From an uncultured Ignavibacteria bacterium (lineage in GTDB: Bacteria; Bacteroidota; Ignavibacteria; SZUA-365), in the NCBI GenBank assembly GCA_913061095.1, contig CAJXVM010000002.1, forward strand, positions 270,334 to 334,333: a stretch of DNA of 64,000 nucleotides. The letters are read 5' to 3'. Made by a program: the position numbers and the translations under genes. The number at the start of each line of letters is the position of its first letter. Position 1 is the stretch's first letter. The notes beneath the pieces were generated by a model. The model was not told where the DNA came from, ran no database searches, and saw only the letters and a list, made by a program, of their open reading frames with translations. This document shows, in pieces, positions 29,014-37,792 of the stretch.

Positions 29014-30795
29014 ATGAGATTTCTCCCCAGGTTACAGCTGTCCCCACCCCGCTTCCAGGCGGTGAGTACGCGCATCAACACCGTGATGATCGTGTTGATG
29101 AGCATCGCCTTCGTTTCCCTCGTGCTGGAGTACGGATTCTACTTCACCGATAGCTGGGATAACCTGTTTCAGCTCGTCGATGTGACGGTTCTGCTGTTCT
29201 TCATGCTCCAGCAGGTCGTCAAGCTTCTGATTGCGCCACACCGCCGTCATTATCTCTCGGAACGGCGCATGGAGTACCTGCTCACAGCATTCCTCCTGCT
29301 TGCTGCCGTGCTGTATCCTGTCGCGCAGAGCTATTATCATGGCATCTCAGAGCAATGGCGACCCGGGAGTCTCAGCTCGGTGTACATCATCGTCGCGCAG
29401 ACCATCATCCTGCTCGACATCCTTTTCGGCGCAGTGCGGTACAGCCGCCGGCTCGCCACGCAGCGCATCCAGCCTGCGCGCCTGTTCATCGGCAGTTTTG
29501 TCGCCGTCATCCTCGTCGGGACCCTGGCCCTCCTGCTGCCGCGCTCTACTGTCGATGGCATCACCGTGGTCGATGCCCTCTTCACATCCGCAAGCGCCGT
29601 GTGCGTGACCGGACTCATCGTCGTCGACACGGGCACGGCGTTCACGCCATTCGGACAGACCATTCTTCTGCTGCTCATCCAGGTCGGCGGACTGGGACTG
29701 ATGACGTTCACAACGTTTTTCACCCTGTTCAGCGGCCGGCTCAGCATCAAAGAGCGCGTGCTGATGCAGGAGTTTCTCAATCGTGAAAGCCTCGGACAGG
29801 TGCGCGGCACGCTGAAAAACATCGTGCTGCTCACACTCGTGATTGAAGCGATCGGCGCGGTACTTCTCTACTATTCCTGGGGCGACGTCGCCTTCACGTC
29901 GGAACGGGCGAAGGTGTTCAGCTCGGTATTCCACTCGGTCTCCTCGTTCTGCAATGCCGGATTTTCGCTGTTTACCGACAACCTCGCCGTCTCGGGAGCG
30001 GCCATGAACGTACGGCTCAATCTCATCATCGCCTCGATGATCGTTCTCGGAGGACTCGGGTTCATCGCCATCGTCAATCTCATGAACGCACGCCCCTGGG
30101 GGCGACCAAGCAATCGTCTGCGTTATCGTCTCACGGCACATACGCGGCTCGTGCTCATAAGCACCGCCGTGCTCATCGTGGTCGGCGCGGTGCTTACCTA
30201 CGCGCTCGAATACAATAATGCCCTGGCCGGACTCAACGCGGGTGACAAGATTCTCGCATCCGTGTTCCAGTCCATCACCACCCGCACGGCAGGGTTCAAC
30301 ACGATCGACATTTCCACAATGGCGGTGCCGGCATCCCTCATTTTCATCGTGCTGATGTTCATTGGCGCATCGCCCGGATCCACGGGCGGCGGCATCAAGA
30401 CCACCACCGCCTCGCTGGTTTTCCTCTCGGCCGTCAACTACGTGCGCGAGAAACAGTCCGTGGAAATCGGTCACCGGCGGGTGCTTTCCGCCTCGGTCGA
30501 ACGCGCCTATGCCGCCCTGCTCTTCGGACTGGCGCTCATCGTGCTGTCGGTGTTTCTGCTCACGCTTTTCGAACCCTTTCCCCTTCTCGACATCGTCTTC
30601 GAGTGCTTTTCAGCCGCAGCAACGGTCGGACTCTCCCGCGGGATTACCTTCGCCCTCTCCGATGCGAGCAAGATCGTGCTTATCTTTACCATGCTGATCG
30701 GTCGTGTCGGCACGCTGACGATGATGATGGCACTCACGCGTCCCGCCGTCCTCAGCCGTCACGACTACCCCAGTGAACAGATTATCGTCGGATAA
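29014..30795 (+). CDS. trkH: TrkH/KtrB family potassium uptake channel subunit
   Basis: 593 residues. The core carries the four-fold pore repeats of the SKT family: SASAVCVTGLIVVDT, SVSSFCNAGFSLF, SITTRTAGFNTI and SAAATVGLSRGI, plus the conserved GASPGSTGGGIKTTT. About 150 N-terminal residues with four extra membrane helices precede the core, longer than E. coli TrkH. The ATG at 29014 is preferred over a TTG six bases upstream. It partners with the RCK protein encoded 13 bp downstream. Confidence 0.93.
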   Translation: MRFLPRLQLSPPRFQAVSTRINTVMIVLMSIAFVSLVLEYGFYFTDSWDNLFQLVDVTVLLFFMLQQVVKLLIAPHRRHYLSERRMEYLLTAFLLLAAVLYPVAQSYYHGISEQWRPGSLSSVYIIVAQTIILLDILFGAVRYSRRLATQRIQPARLFIGSFVAVILVGTLALLLPRSTVDGITVVDALFTSASAVCVTGLIVVDTGTAFTPFGQTILLLLIQVGGLGLMTFTTFFTLFSGRLSIKERVLMQEFLNRESLGQVRGTLKNIVLLTLVIEAIGAVLLYYSWGDVAFTSERAKVFSSVFHSVSSFCNAGFSLFTDNLAVSGAAMNVRLNLIIASMIVLGGLGFIAIVNLMNARPWGRPSNRLRYRLTAHTRLVLISTAVLIVVGAVLTYALEYNNALAGLNAGDKILASVFQSITTRTAGFNTIDISTMAVPASLIFIVLMFIGASPGSTGGGIKTTTASLVFLSAVNYVREKQSVEIGHRRVLSASVERAYAALLFGLALIVLSVFLLTLFEPFPLLDIVFECFSAAATVGLSRGITFALSDASKIVLIFTMLIGRVGTLTMMMALTRPAVLSRHDYPSEQIIVG

Positions 30796-30808
30796 CCCGG
30801 AGCATACA

Positions 30809-31525
30809 ATGGTCAAGCGATTCGCCGTCATCGGCCTCGGATATTTCGGAACGAACCTCGCACGCGAACTCACGAACAACGGCGCGGAGGTCATCGCCAT
30901 CGACAACACCATGGCGAAGATCGAGGAAATCAAGGACGAGGTGGCCTACGCCGTCCGCCTCGACAGCACCGACGAGAAAACATTGCGCAATCAGGGACTT
31001 GAGGATCTCGACGGTGTCATCGTCTCCATCGGGGAGGATTTCGAGAATGCGCTTCTTACCTGCGTGCTGCTTCTCGAATTCGGATGCCGGAATGTCATCG
31101 TGAAATCCACGTCACCAATTCACACGCGCATCTTCCGCAGTGTGGGCGTGCATAAAATCGTCGCCCCCGATCTCGACATGGCCGAACGACTTGCCGCGAC
31201 ACTGATCAGCACGAAAATCCTGGAAACCATTCCGCTGACCGACGAATACAGCATCATCCAGGTCAAGGCCCCGCGCTTCATGGTCGGTCGCACGCTGAAA
31301 GAACTCGACCTCCGCCACGAACACAACGTGAACCTGATTACCATCAAGCGGCGCAGAGGTGAGACGGACAGCGTGGTGAAAGCAGCCGAGAAAACCGCGG
31401 AAGCGGGAACGGAAGCGCTGGAGGATATCATCGGCGTACCCATGCCGGAGACGCGCATCGAGGAAAATGACACACTCATTCTCATGGGCGCGCAAAACAG
31501 CATCGGAAGGCTGGTGAAGGAATGA
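30809..31525 (+). CDS. trkA: TrkA/KtrA-type RCK regulatory subunit of K+ uptake
   Basis: 238 residues. RCK_N Rossmann domain (FAVIGLGYFGTNLAREL, GxGxxG with downstream Asp in VIAIDNT) and an RCK_C domain (about 150-235, FMVGRTLKELDLR). It gates the TrkH pore in response to nucleotides at the cytoplasmic face. A single RCK pair (KtrA-like) rather than the duplicated E. coli TrkA. The start at 30809 has CGGAG 9 bp upstream. Gap of 1 bp to the next gene. Confidence 0.92.
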   Translation: MVKRFAVIGLGYFGTNLARELTNNGAEVIAIDNTMAKIEEIKDEVAYAVRLDSTDEKTLRNQGLEDLDGVIVSIGEDFENALLTCVLLLEFGCRNVIVKSTSPIHTRIFRSVGVHKIVAPDLDMAERLAATLISTKILETIPLTDEYSIIQVKAPRFMVGRTLKELDLRHEHNVNLITIKRRRGETDSVVKAAEKTAEAGTEALEDIIGVPMPETRIEENDTLILMGAQNSIGRLVKE

Positions 31526-31526
31526 T

Positions 31527-32240
31527 ATGAAACGACAGCGCAAGCAACCGGCACTTTTCCATCGTGTCTTTCTCGCACATCTGCTCACCGTCCTGTTCTG
31601 CTTCGCCGGAGCACTGATTCTTGTCGACTACCTGTTCATTGACGGTGCACATCTCTACCTGCGCCGCAATCCCATCATCATCATTCCCGCCCTGCTCGCC
31701 ATCATCGGTGTGGCAGGACTGCTCGCCCTCTGGTCCTCCGGCGCCGCGGCCGTGGCACTCAACCGTCTCCGTACGCTGCTCGACGAGCGCGCAGACGCTG
31801 AGGCGTTCCGCCGTTTCCGGGAGGAGGCCGCGGTCGAAGAAGCGGAAGACGTCGCGCAGGGGATTCACGATTTTCTCAAGCGCAGTCCCGGCACGGATCT
31901 TCGTCCGCTGACCATGATACTCGACAAACATCTCAACGTGCACCGCAGTGACGAAGATACCGCCGCACGCCTGGGATACGCGACCGATGATCTCCTTCGA
32001 CAGAACCTCCGCGCGCTGCTTCCTTTCACTGAGGACAAGATTTCTCTCCTCGCACATCTTCGTCTCATCACCAAGGAAGACGCGTCTTCGGGAAACTGTC
32101 CTTCCGGGATTCTCACGCTGCATTTCCACGCCGCCGCCGAGCGCGTGATGACCGTGGATTGCCGGATATTTTCCCTCGCGGAAACCGACCTTTTTCTCAT
32201 TGTGGGATGGGAAGTGCGGAGAGGATCGTCAGAATCGTGA
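31527..32240 (+). CDS. Small two-helix membrane protein with possible PAS-like cytoplasmic domain
   Basis: 237 residues, not recognised with certainty. Two membrane helices (about 12-36 and 50-72) are followed by a helical linker and a segment with PAS character (MILDKHLNVHRSDEDTAARLG, then NLRALLPFTEDK). It starts 1 bp after the trkA stop, so it is very likely co-translated with the potassium system and may sense turgor, voltage or redox for it (inference). The stop is 9 bp before the dispersed repeat element. Confidence 0.6.
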   Translation: MKRQRKQPALFHRVFLAHLLTVLFCFAGALILVDYLFIDGAHLYLRRNPIIIIPALLAIIGVAGLLALWSSGAAAVALNRLRTLLDERADAEAFRRFREEAAVEEAEDVAQGIHDFLKRSPGTDLRPLTMILDKHLNVHRSDEDTAARLGYATDDLLRQNLRALLPFTEDKISLLAHLRLITKEDASSGNCPSGILTLHFHAAAERVMTVDCRIFSLAETDLFLIVGWEVRRGSSES

Positions 32241-32249
32241 GGATCGATT

Positions 32250-32317
32250 GGATCGCGAGGAACGGTGTCGTGTATCGACCAACATCGCAGAATGCTGGAC
32301 GGTAGGGCCGAGCCAAC
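32250..32317 (+). repeat. 68-bp dispersed 3'-flanking element, copy A
   Basis: Starts 9 bp after the preceding stop codon and matches 56131-56198 (opposite strand) at 63 of 68 positions by eye, including 31 identical bases at its 3' end. Its last bases begin a perfect 9-bp stem (GGCCGAGCC at 32306-32314, loop AAC, GGCTCGGCC at 32318-32326). Sense orientation relative to the upstream gene suggests a 3'-UTR structure or terminator-like element. Confidence 0.7.
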
Positions 32318-32446
32318 GGCTCGGCCGGGGGACAACGGCTCGGCCGGGGGACAACGGCTCGGCCGGGGGACAACGGCTCGGCCGGGAGACAACGGCTCGG
32401 CCGGGAGACAACGGCTCGGCCGGGGGACAACGGCTCGGCCGGGGGA
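32314..32446 (+). repeat. Seven tandem copies of a 19-bp unit
   Basis: The unit CAACGGCTCGGCCGGGGGA repeats from 32314 to 32446, with only a G/A change in copies four and five. It contains the right arm of the hairpin of the flanking dispersed element, so it looks like an expansion of that arm. No spacers separate the copies. It lies between convergent genes. Confidence 0.9.
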
Positions 32447-32458
32447 AATACGGGAATG

Positions 32459-33283
32459 TTAAAATCCCACCGCCACCCGAAACAGCGGCACATGCCCGCG
32501 CGCTCCCGCCGCGAGTGGGAGCACCCGTGCGGATGCAGACGCCTCCCGTTCCTCCTCCATCTGCACGACTGCGATCCCGATGAACGCACCGATTGCCGCG
32601 CCGAGCACGGTATCGGAGAGCCAATGCTTATCGGCATCGATCCGCTGCAGCACGGTCGCCGTGGAAAGCGTGTAGAGGAAAATGGAAAACGGCAGACAGC
32701 CGACACGCCGCGCAAGTGTCGAGGATAATGCGAAGGAGGCCGTCGCATGTCCCGATGGGAATGCCTTGTGCGGGTAGTCATTGCGCAGAAAACGGAACGC
32801 CCCGCGTCCTTCGCCGGTAAACGGCCGCGCCCGGCCGAACAGCCGCTTCCCCAGCTGATTGATAATGCCGCTGTAAATGAGCGACTGCAGAATCATGCGT
32901 CCGGTCACGCGCGTCCATTCGTCGTCGAATACCAGTCCGCCCGCATATGTCAGCGCACCCGCCGCGCCCGATACCAGCCCGCTGCCGTAGAGGTCAGCCA
33001 CCGCCAGCCAGTCCTTCCGGCCGGCGACCTGATTGTCCAGCGACCACGCCCGCACATCCTCGTCAATGAGATAAGCACCGGCCGTTGCCGCGGCCACGAT
33101 ACCGACGTTCAGCCAGTCCCCGCCGTCCCAGCTTCCCGGAGCGGTAAAGATGTCGGCGGCATCCTGCAGAAACACATCGACATCGTGATCCACGAGTGCG
33201 CCGGTGCCTGCGTCCTGTGCCGGCAGCGCGGACGCGGAAAGCAGAAGCGCCACGAAGAAAACCATGCGCAGTGCGCGGGTCAT
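32459..33283 (-). CDS. PAP2 family phosphatase
   Basis: 274 residues with a signal peptide (MTRALRMVFFVALLLSASALPAQ). The three phosphatase motifs are present: KRLFGRARP, the PSGHATASF block, and RIDADKHWLSDTVLGA with the catalytic His. Members dephosphorylate lipid pyrophosphates such as undecaprenyl-PP or phosphatidic acid on the periplasmic side. The start overlaps the upstream stop by one base (TGATG), so it is coupled to the methyltransferase gene. Last gene of the recN operon. Confidence 0.9.
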   Translation of the reverse strand: MTRALRMVFFVALLLSASALPAQDAGTGALVDHDVDVFLQDAADIFTAPGSWDGGDWLNVGIVAAATAGAYLIDEDVRAWSLDNQVAGRKDWLAVADLYGSGLVSGAAGALTYAGGLVFDDEWTRVTGRMILQSLIYSGIINQLGKRLFGRARPFTGEGRGAFRFLRNDYPHKAFPSGHATASFALSSTLARRVGCLPFSIFLYTLSTATVLQRIDADKHWLSDTVLGAAIGAFIGIAVVQMEEEREASASARVLPLAAGARGHVPLFRVAVGF

Positions 33284-34719
33284 CAGAGTCCTTTCTTTCT
33301 GAGCGTGATGACACACTCGATATGATAGGTGTGCGGAAACATGTCCACAGGTGTAACCTCCTCGACCTCGTATCCGTACTCACGCAGCATGCCGCAGTCG
33401 CGCGCGCTGCTGGCGGGATTGCAGCTCACGTATGCGATCCGCTCAACACCCGATGCGCCCAACGCCGCCACGACTTTCGGATGCATCCCGGCGCGCGGCG
33501 GATCGGTGATGATGACATCCGGTGCGGGCACGTCGAGTTCATCCTTCTGCGCGAGGAAATCCACGATGTCCGCGGCGATGAAGCGCGCATTGCCGATCCC
33601 GTTGTCAGCGGCATTCATCTGCGCATCCTCGATCGCGGCGGCATTCAGCTCGACGCCGACAACCTCCCCCACGTCGCCCGCGATGAAGAGCGAAATCGTC
33701 CCGGTGCCGCAGTAGAGATCCCACACCACGTCGTCGTCACGCAGCCCTGCCGCCTTTTCCGCCAGCGTGTACAGCCGCTCGGCCTGCAGCGTATTGGTCT
33801 GGAAAAACGACGACGGCGAAATCCGAAATGTGTTGCGTCCCAGTGTATCGCGGATCGTGCCGTCACCGAAATACACGATTTCCTCGTCGGCGATGGCGAC
33901 GGTGGATTTCCGCGTGGTGACACCGTGCACGAATGTCGTCACGCCGAATTCCGGCCCCTGCAGCAGTTCCGCATATTCGCTCATCACCTCATCTCGGCGA
34001 TGCGTGCTGACAAGAAAGACCATCCGCTCACCGGTGTGCTTCCCCTCGCGGATCACCAGGTGCCGCAGGTCCCCCTCATGCGTGCGCGTTGAATACGCAG
34101 GGATGCCGCGCTCGAGAAAAAACGCGCGCGTGGCGTTGAGAATCGCGTTGCTCTCCGGCGACTCGAGGTGACACTCGTCGATGTGCAGGATGCGGTCGTA
34201 GCGCTTCGGCACATGCAGTCCGAGCGCGAACAGCTCCGCGTCGCGGTCGACCTCGCCGAGTTCGTCAGGCAGCAGCCAGCGCATCTCCCCGAAAGAGAAT
34301 TCCATCTTGTTGCGGTACCAGAACGGCTCCACCGCCGGCAGTGTCTCATTGACCGCCACGCCCTCGAGTCCACCGATGCGCGTGAACGCATCCAGCACGT
34401 GCTCGCGTTTCCAGCGCAGCTGCTGCTCGTACGCCATGTGCTGCCACTTGCATCCGCCGCACACACCGAAGTGATGACAGGCCGGCTCGACCCGGTGCTC
34501 CGACGGCACCAGCACCTCCTCTACCCGCGCCTCCGCAAATTTCTTTTTCTTCCGGAACACGTGGGCGCGGACCCGGTCACCCGGCACCGCGCCTTCGACG
34601 AAGACGACCAGGCCGCCGACGTGCGCGACCGCGCGTCCTTCGAAGGCGGCCTTTTCGATATCGAGTTCTATTGTATCGCCGCGGCGCAGCGGCGGCGTTT
34701 CGATTGCAGGATCAGACAT
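33283..34719 (-). CDS. rlmD: 23S rRNA (uracil-C5)-methyltransferase, RlmD/TrmA family
   Basis: 478 residues. N-terminal TRAM domain (ELDIEKAAFEGRAVAHV), then an iron-sulfur Cys cluster (CHHFGVCGGCKW plus a later ECHLE), a SAM-binding segment DLYCGTGTISLFIA, TDPPRAGMHPK, and catalytic Cys in YVSCNPASSARD. It methylates a uridine in rRNA (U1939 or U747 class) or tRNA; the exact site is not readable. Start at 34719; the TTG two codons earlier is less likely. 33 bp downstream of the AI-2E-family gene. Confidence 0.9.
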   Translation of the reverse strand: MSDPAIETPPLRRGDTIELDIEKAAFEGRAVAHVGGLVVFVEGAVPGDRVRAHVFRKKKKFAEARVEEVLVPSEHRVEPACHHFGVCGGCKWQHMAYEQQLRWKREHVLDAFTRIGGLEGVAVNETLPAVEPFWYRNKMEFSFGEMRWLLPDELGEVDRDAELFALGLHVPKRYDRILHIDECHLESPESNAILNATRAFFLERGIPAYSTRTHEGDLRHLVIREGKHTGERMVFLVSTHRRDEVMSEYAELLQGPEFGVTTFVHGVTTRKSTVAIADEEIVYFGDGTIRDTLGRNTFRISPSSFFQTNTLQAERLYTLAEKAAGLRDDDVVWDLYCGTGTISLFIAGDVGEVVGVELNAAAIEDAQMNAADNGIGNARFIAADIVDFLAQKDELDVPAPDVIITDPPRAGMHPKVVAALGASGVERIAYVSCNPASSARDCGMLREYGYEVEEVTPVDMFPHTYHIECVITLRKKGL

Positions 34720-34752
34720 GGGCAATGGATTTCAATGACACAGGATGCCGCG

Positions 34753-35790
34753 TCAGTACACGGCGCGATAGCGCTTGAGACCGAAATACAGCTCGGAAGC
34801 GATGACTTTCACGACACCTGCCACGGGCACGGCGAAGAGCATGCCGAACAGCCCGAACAGCTGTGCACCGATCAGGATGGTGAAAATAATGGTCAGCGGA
34901 TGCAGCTTCACGCTCTGCGAAATGGTCAGCGGCTGCACGATGCTGTCATCGAGCAGACGGATCAGTGCGAAGGTAATCAAGATCAGCGGCACCTGCGCGA
35001 AGGTGCTCAGCGTGATCACCGAAATGGTGCTCGCGGTCAGCGCCGCGGTGGGCGGACCGAGATAAGGCACGAGATTTGCGAAAGCCGCGACAAGTCCAAT
35101 CAGGATGTAATTCGGTACGTCGAGCAGCCACATCGCGAACGTGGTGATCAGTCCGATGATGAACGCATCCATCAGAATGCCGCGCAGGTAGGCGCCGAGT
35201 GACCAGTCGATCTTGTGCAGGATGCTCATCGACATCTCGAAGAACTGGTTCGGCACGATCTCGATCAGCGACTTCTTGAGCTTGCGGCCGTCCTTGAGCA
35301 AAAAGAACGTGGAGATCAGCGTCATCACGACAAAGATCACAAGACCCACAAGCCCGGATGCAATGTTGAGGATATTGTCGAACAGCGTGCTGACCAGCGA
35401 TTCGATCTTGCCGGTCAGTCCGAGCTTCTGCACACCCAGAAAAGAAAGATTCCGCAGCAGCTCATCCTCCAGCTGCGGGATGCTCTTACGCATCTCCCCG
35501 AAACTGACGCGCTCCTGCAATGTCAGCACCTGGTCGTAAATCAGCGGCGAAAGGAAATACACAACGATGGCGAATGCGCCAAGCGAAAGCAGGAACATCA
35601 GGGTGGATGCCAGCGTGCGGTGCAAACCGTGACTCTCCAGCCAGTCCACCGCGGGAGTGATGACGAAGGCGAAGAGCATCGCCAGCAGGAACATCGCCAC
35701 GATGGCCCCGATGGTATACACCGTCAATGCCAGCAGCGCCGCAAGCGCGAGCAGCAGCAGTACGATCAGGATTTTGGTGTTCGTCAGCAT
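34753..35790 (-). CDS. AI-2E family (PerM/TqsA-like) transporter
   Basis: 345 residues with about 8 membrane helices: two N-terminal pairs, a soluble central segment (LQERVSFGEMRKSIPQLEDE), and a C-terminal cluster with VPYLGPPTAALTAS and QLFGLFGMLFAVPVAGV, the family signature. Known members export autoinducer-2 or exchange Na+ or Li+ for H+, so the substrate here is open. One base separates it from the upstream cyclic-nucleotide-binding gene. Confidence 0.88.
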   Translation of the reverse strand: MLTNTKILIVLLLLALAALLALTVYTIGAIVAMFLLAMLFAFVITPAVDWLESHGLHRTLASTLMFLLSLGAFAIVVYFLSPLIYDQVLTLQERVSFGEMRKSIPQLEDELLRNLSFLGVQKLGLTGKIESLVSTLFDNILNIASGLVGLVIFVVMTLISTFFLLKDGRKLKKSLIEIVPNQFFEMSMSILHKIDWSLGAYLRGILMDAFIIGLITTFAMWLLDVPNYILIGLVAAFANLVPYLGPPTAALTASTISVITLSTFAQVPLILITFALIRLLDDSIVQPLTISQSVKLHPLTIIFTILIGAQLFGLFGMLFAVPVAGVVKVIASELYFGLKRYRAVY

Positions 35791-35791
35791 C

Positions 35792-36325
35792 TCAGCGGTA
35801 ATCCTTCAGTGAGAGTTCCGAAGCCAGCCGTGCATTCTCCGTATTCGCCTTGTACAGTCGCTCGGCGAGAATGCGCGCGAGCTGTGTGACGACTTTCACA
35901 CCGCTGCGGGGACGCGTCTCCAGCAGACCGAACAGATCGGGCTGAAAGAAACCGAACAGCTTGGTGTCTTCGAATGCCAGCGCGCTCGCGTTGCGGGGAC
36001 GCTCGTTGAACAGCGACATCTCACCGAAAAACTCGCCTTTTCCGAGACGGGTGATTTCCGTCGAGCGGCTTTCGGCCACGATGGAGACTTCGCCCTTCTC
36101 GATGATATACATCCCGAGACCCGGATCGCCCTCGCGGAAAATGTATTCGCCGGCATGATACTTGCGGCGATGCAGGATGCGCTCGATGGCCTTGAGATCG
36201 CTGCGGCTCAGTCCCTCGAACATCGGCACGCCGCGAAGCAGCGTGAGGATGTCTTTCTCGGGGTCGCGCTGGAAGAAATTGTCCCAGAGGAAGGAACGTG
36301 GGGATTGCTGTTCGGAGTCGTTCAT
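35792..36325 (-). CDS. Cyclic nucleotide-binding domain protein without HTH
   Basis: 177 residues. One cNMP-binding beta-roll (about 38-150): KYHAGEYIFREGDPGLGMYI and the phosphate-binding cassette GEMSLFNERPRNASALA with its Arg. No DNA-binding domain follows, so it is not a CRP-type regulator; such proteins usually act as sensor subunits. The Met at 36325 is chosen because AGGTGG precedes it. Spacing is 8 bp after cysS and 1 bp before the transporter gene, suggesting the sensor may modulate that transporter (inference). Confidence 0.85.
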   Translation of the reverse strand: MNDSEQQSPRSFLWDNFFQRDPEKDILTLLRGVPMFEGLSRSDLKAIERILHRRKYHAGEYIFREGDPGLGMYIIEKGEVSIVAESRSTEITRLGKGEFFGEMSLFNERPRNASALAFEDTKLFGFFQPDLFGLLETRPRSGVKVVTQLARILAERLYKANTENARLASELSLKDYR

Positions 36326-36333
36326 GCCGCCAC

Positions 36334-37734
36334 CTACTCGTTGGAAAGTTTCCACTTGGTCCCGTCACGGCTGTCTTCGAGCACGACACCCAGCTCCTTG
36401 AGCCCGTCGCGGATGCGGTCGGAAAGCGCGTACTGCTTTTCCTTTCGCGCATCCGCGCGGATGCCGATCAGCAGATCCATCAGTCCGCCGACGAGTTCGC
36501 CTGTCGCGCCGCCGCCGGATTCCTCGCGCAGGATGCCGAACAGCCCGATGCAGCTACGGCGCAGGAAATCGATCAGCGCCTCACGCGACCCTTCCTCCAT
36601 GCCGCCGCTTCCGTGCAGGATGGAATTCGCCTCGCGCACCATCTCGAACAGCACGCCGAATCCCGCGGGTGTGTTGAAGTCATCGTCCATCGCGGTGATG
36701 AATCGCTGCTCGAAGTGCTTCACATCGAATGGACCCGTGCCGCCTGAGGCCTCGCGCAGGGCGTCGTAGAGCCCCTGCAGTTTCTGCAGCCCCGTTTTCG
36801 CGGCGTCGAGTCCCTCATGTGTGAAGTTCAGCGGACTGCGATAATGCGTCTGCAGGTAATAGAAGCGGATCACCTCGGCGGGAAACTTCTCGACAATTTC
36901 CCGCGCGGTGAAGAAGTTGCCGAGCGACTTCGACATCTTTTCGTTGTCGATGTTCAGGAAGCCGAAATGCATCCAGTAGCGCGCGAAGGTCTTTTCCGTG
37001 AGCGCCTCGCTCTGCGCGATCTCGTTCTCGTGATGCGGGAAAATCAGGTCATTGCCGCCCGCATGGATGTCGAAAGTTTCGCCGAGAAACTTCTGCGACA
37101 TCACCGAGCACTCCATGTGCCAACCGGGCCGGCCCTTGCCCCATGGCGAATCCCACGACGGCTCGCCGGGCTTGGCGCTTTTCCACAGCGCGAAATCCAC
37201 CGGATTCTCCTTGCGCGTATCCGCCTCGATGCGCGCGCCTACCTCCAGCTCCTCGATATTCTTGCGGCTGAGCTTCCCGTACTCTTTGAACGCAGACACG
37301 CGGAAAAATACGTCGCCGTTGACATTGTACGCCGCGCCCTTTTCGATCAGTCCCTGGATATGCGCGATGATCTCGTCCATCGTCTCGGTGGCGCGGGGAA
37401 AGACGTCCGCCGGACGAATGCCGAAACGCGCGCTGTCGTGCAGGAACGCCTCGGTATACGTTTCCGCAATCTCCGAGGACGGTACGCCCTGCTCGTTGGC
37501 GCGCTTGATAATCTTGTCGTCGATATCGGTGATGTTCATCACGTACGTCACCCGGTATCCGCGGAACTCAAAATAGCGCCGTACGATATCCGACATCACG
37601 AACGACCGCGCATTGCCGATGTGGAAATAATCGTACACCGTCGGACCGCAGCTGTACATGCGGACCTCCCCTTCGTTCATGGGGATGAATTCTTCAGTCT
37701 TGCGGGTCAGGGTGTTGTAGAAGGAGATGGACAT
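36334..37734 (-). CDS. cysS: Cysteinyl-tRNA synthetase
   Basis: 466-residue class I synthetase: MYSCGPTVYDYFHIGNARSF split into zinc-ligand Cys29 and HIGN (38-41), further zinc-site residues in WHMECSVMS and HHENE, and KMSKS (about 266-270). It charges tRNA-Cys in the cytoplasm. Normal length for the family. It sits 58 bp after recN and 8 bp before the cNMP-binding gene. Confidence 0.97.
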   Translation of the reverse strand: MSISFYNTLTRKTEEFIPMNEGEVRMYSCGPTVYDYFHIGNARSFVMSDIVRRYFEFRGYRVTYVMNITDIDDKIIKRANEQGVPSSEIAETYTEAFLHDSARFGIRPADVFPRATETMDEIIAHIQGLIEKGAAYNVNGDVFFRVSAFKEYGKLSRKNIEELEVGARIEADTRKENPVDFALWKSAKPGEPSWDSPWGKGRPGWHMECSVMSQKFLGETFDIHAGGNDLIFPHHENEIAQSEALTEKTFARYWMHFGFLNIDNEKMSKSLGNFFTAREIVEKFPAEVIRFYYLQTHYRSPLNFTHEGLDAAKTGLQKLQGLYDALREASGGTGPFDVKHFEQRFITAMDDDFNTPAGFGVLFEMVREANSILHGSGGMEEGSREALIDFLRRSCIGLFGILREESGGGATGELVGGLMDLLIGIRADARKEKQYALSDRIRDGLKELGVVLEDSRDGTKWKLSNE

Positions 37735-37792
37735 GGAATTCGTACTGTTTTATGAAAACTCGTTTCGATTTGCGGAGTCCGGTGCTGCGAGT

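Noticed and set aside
32200..32583. Small ORFs through the 19-bp tandem repeat (SAGGQRLGRG-type peptides)
   Set aside because: The peptide repeat is a by-product of the DNA repeat; frames occur on both strands and none has a start context or homologous domain.
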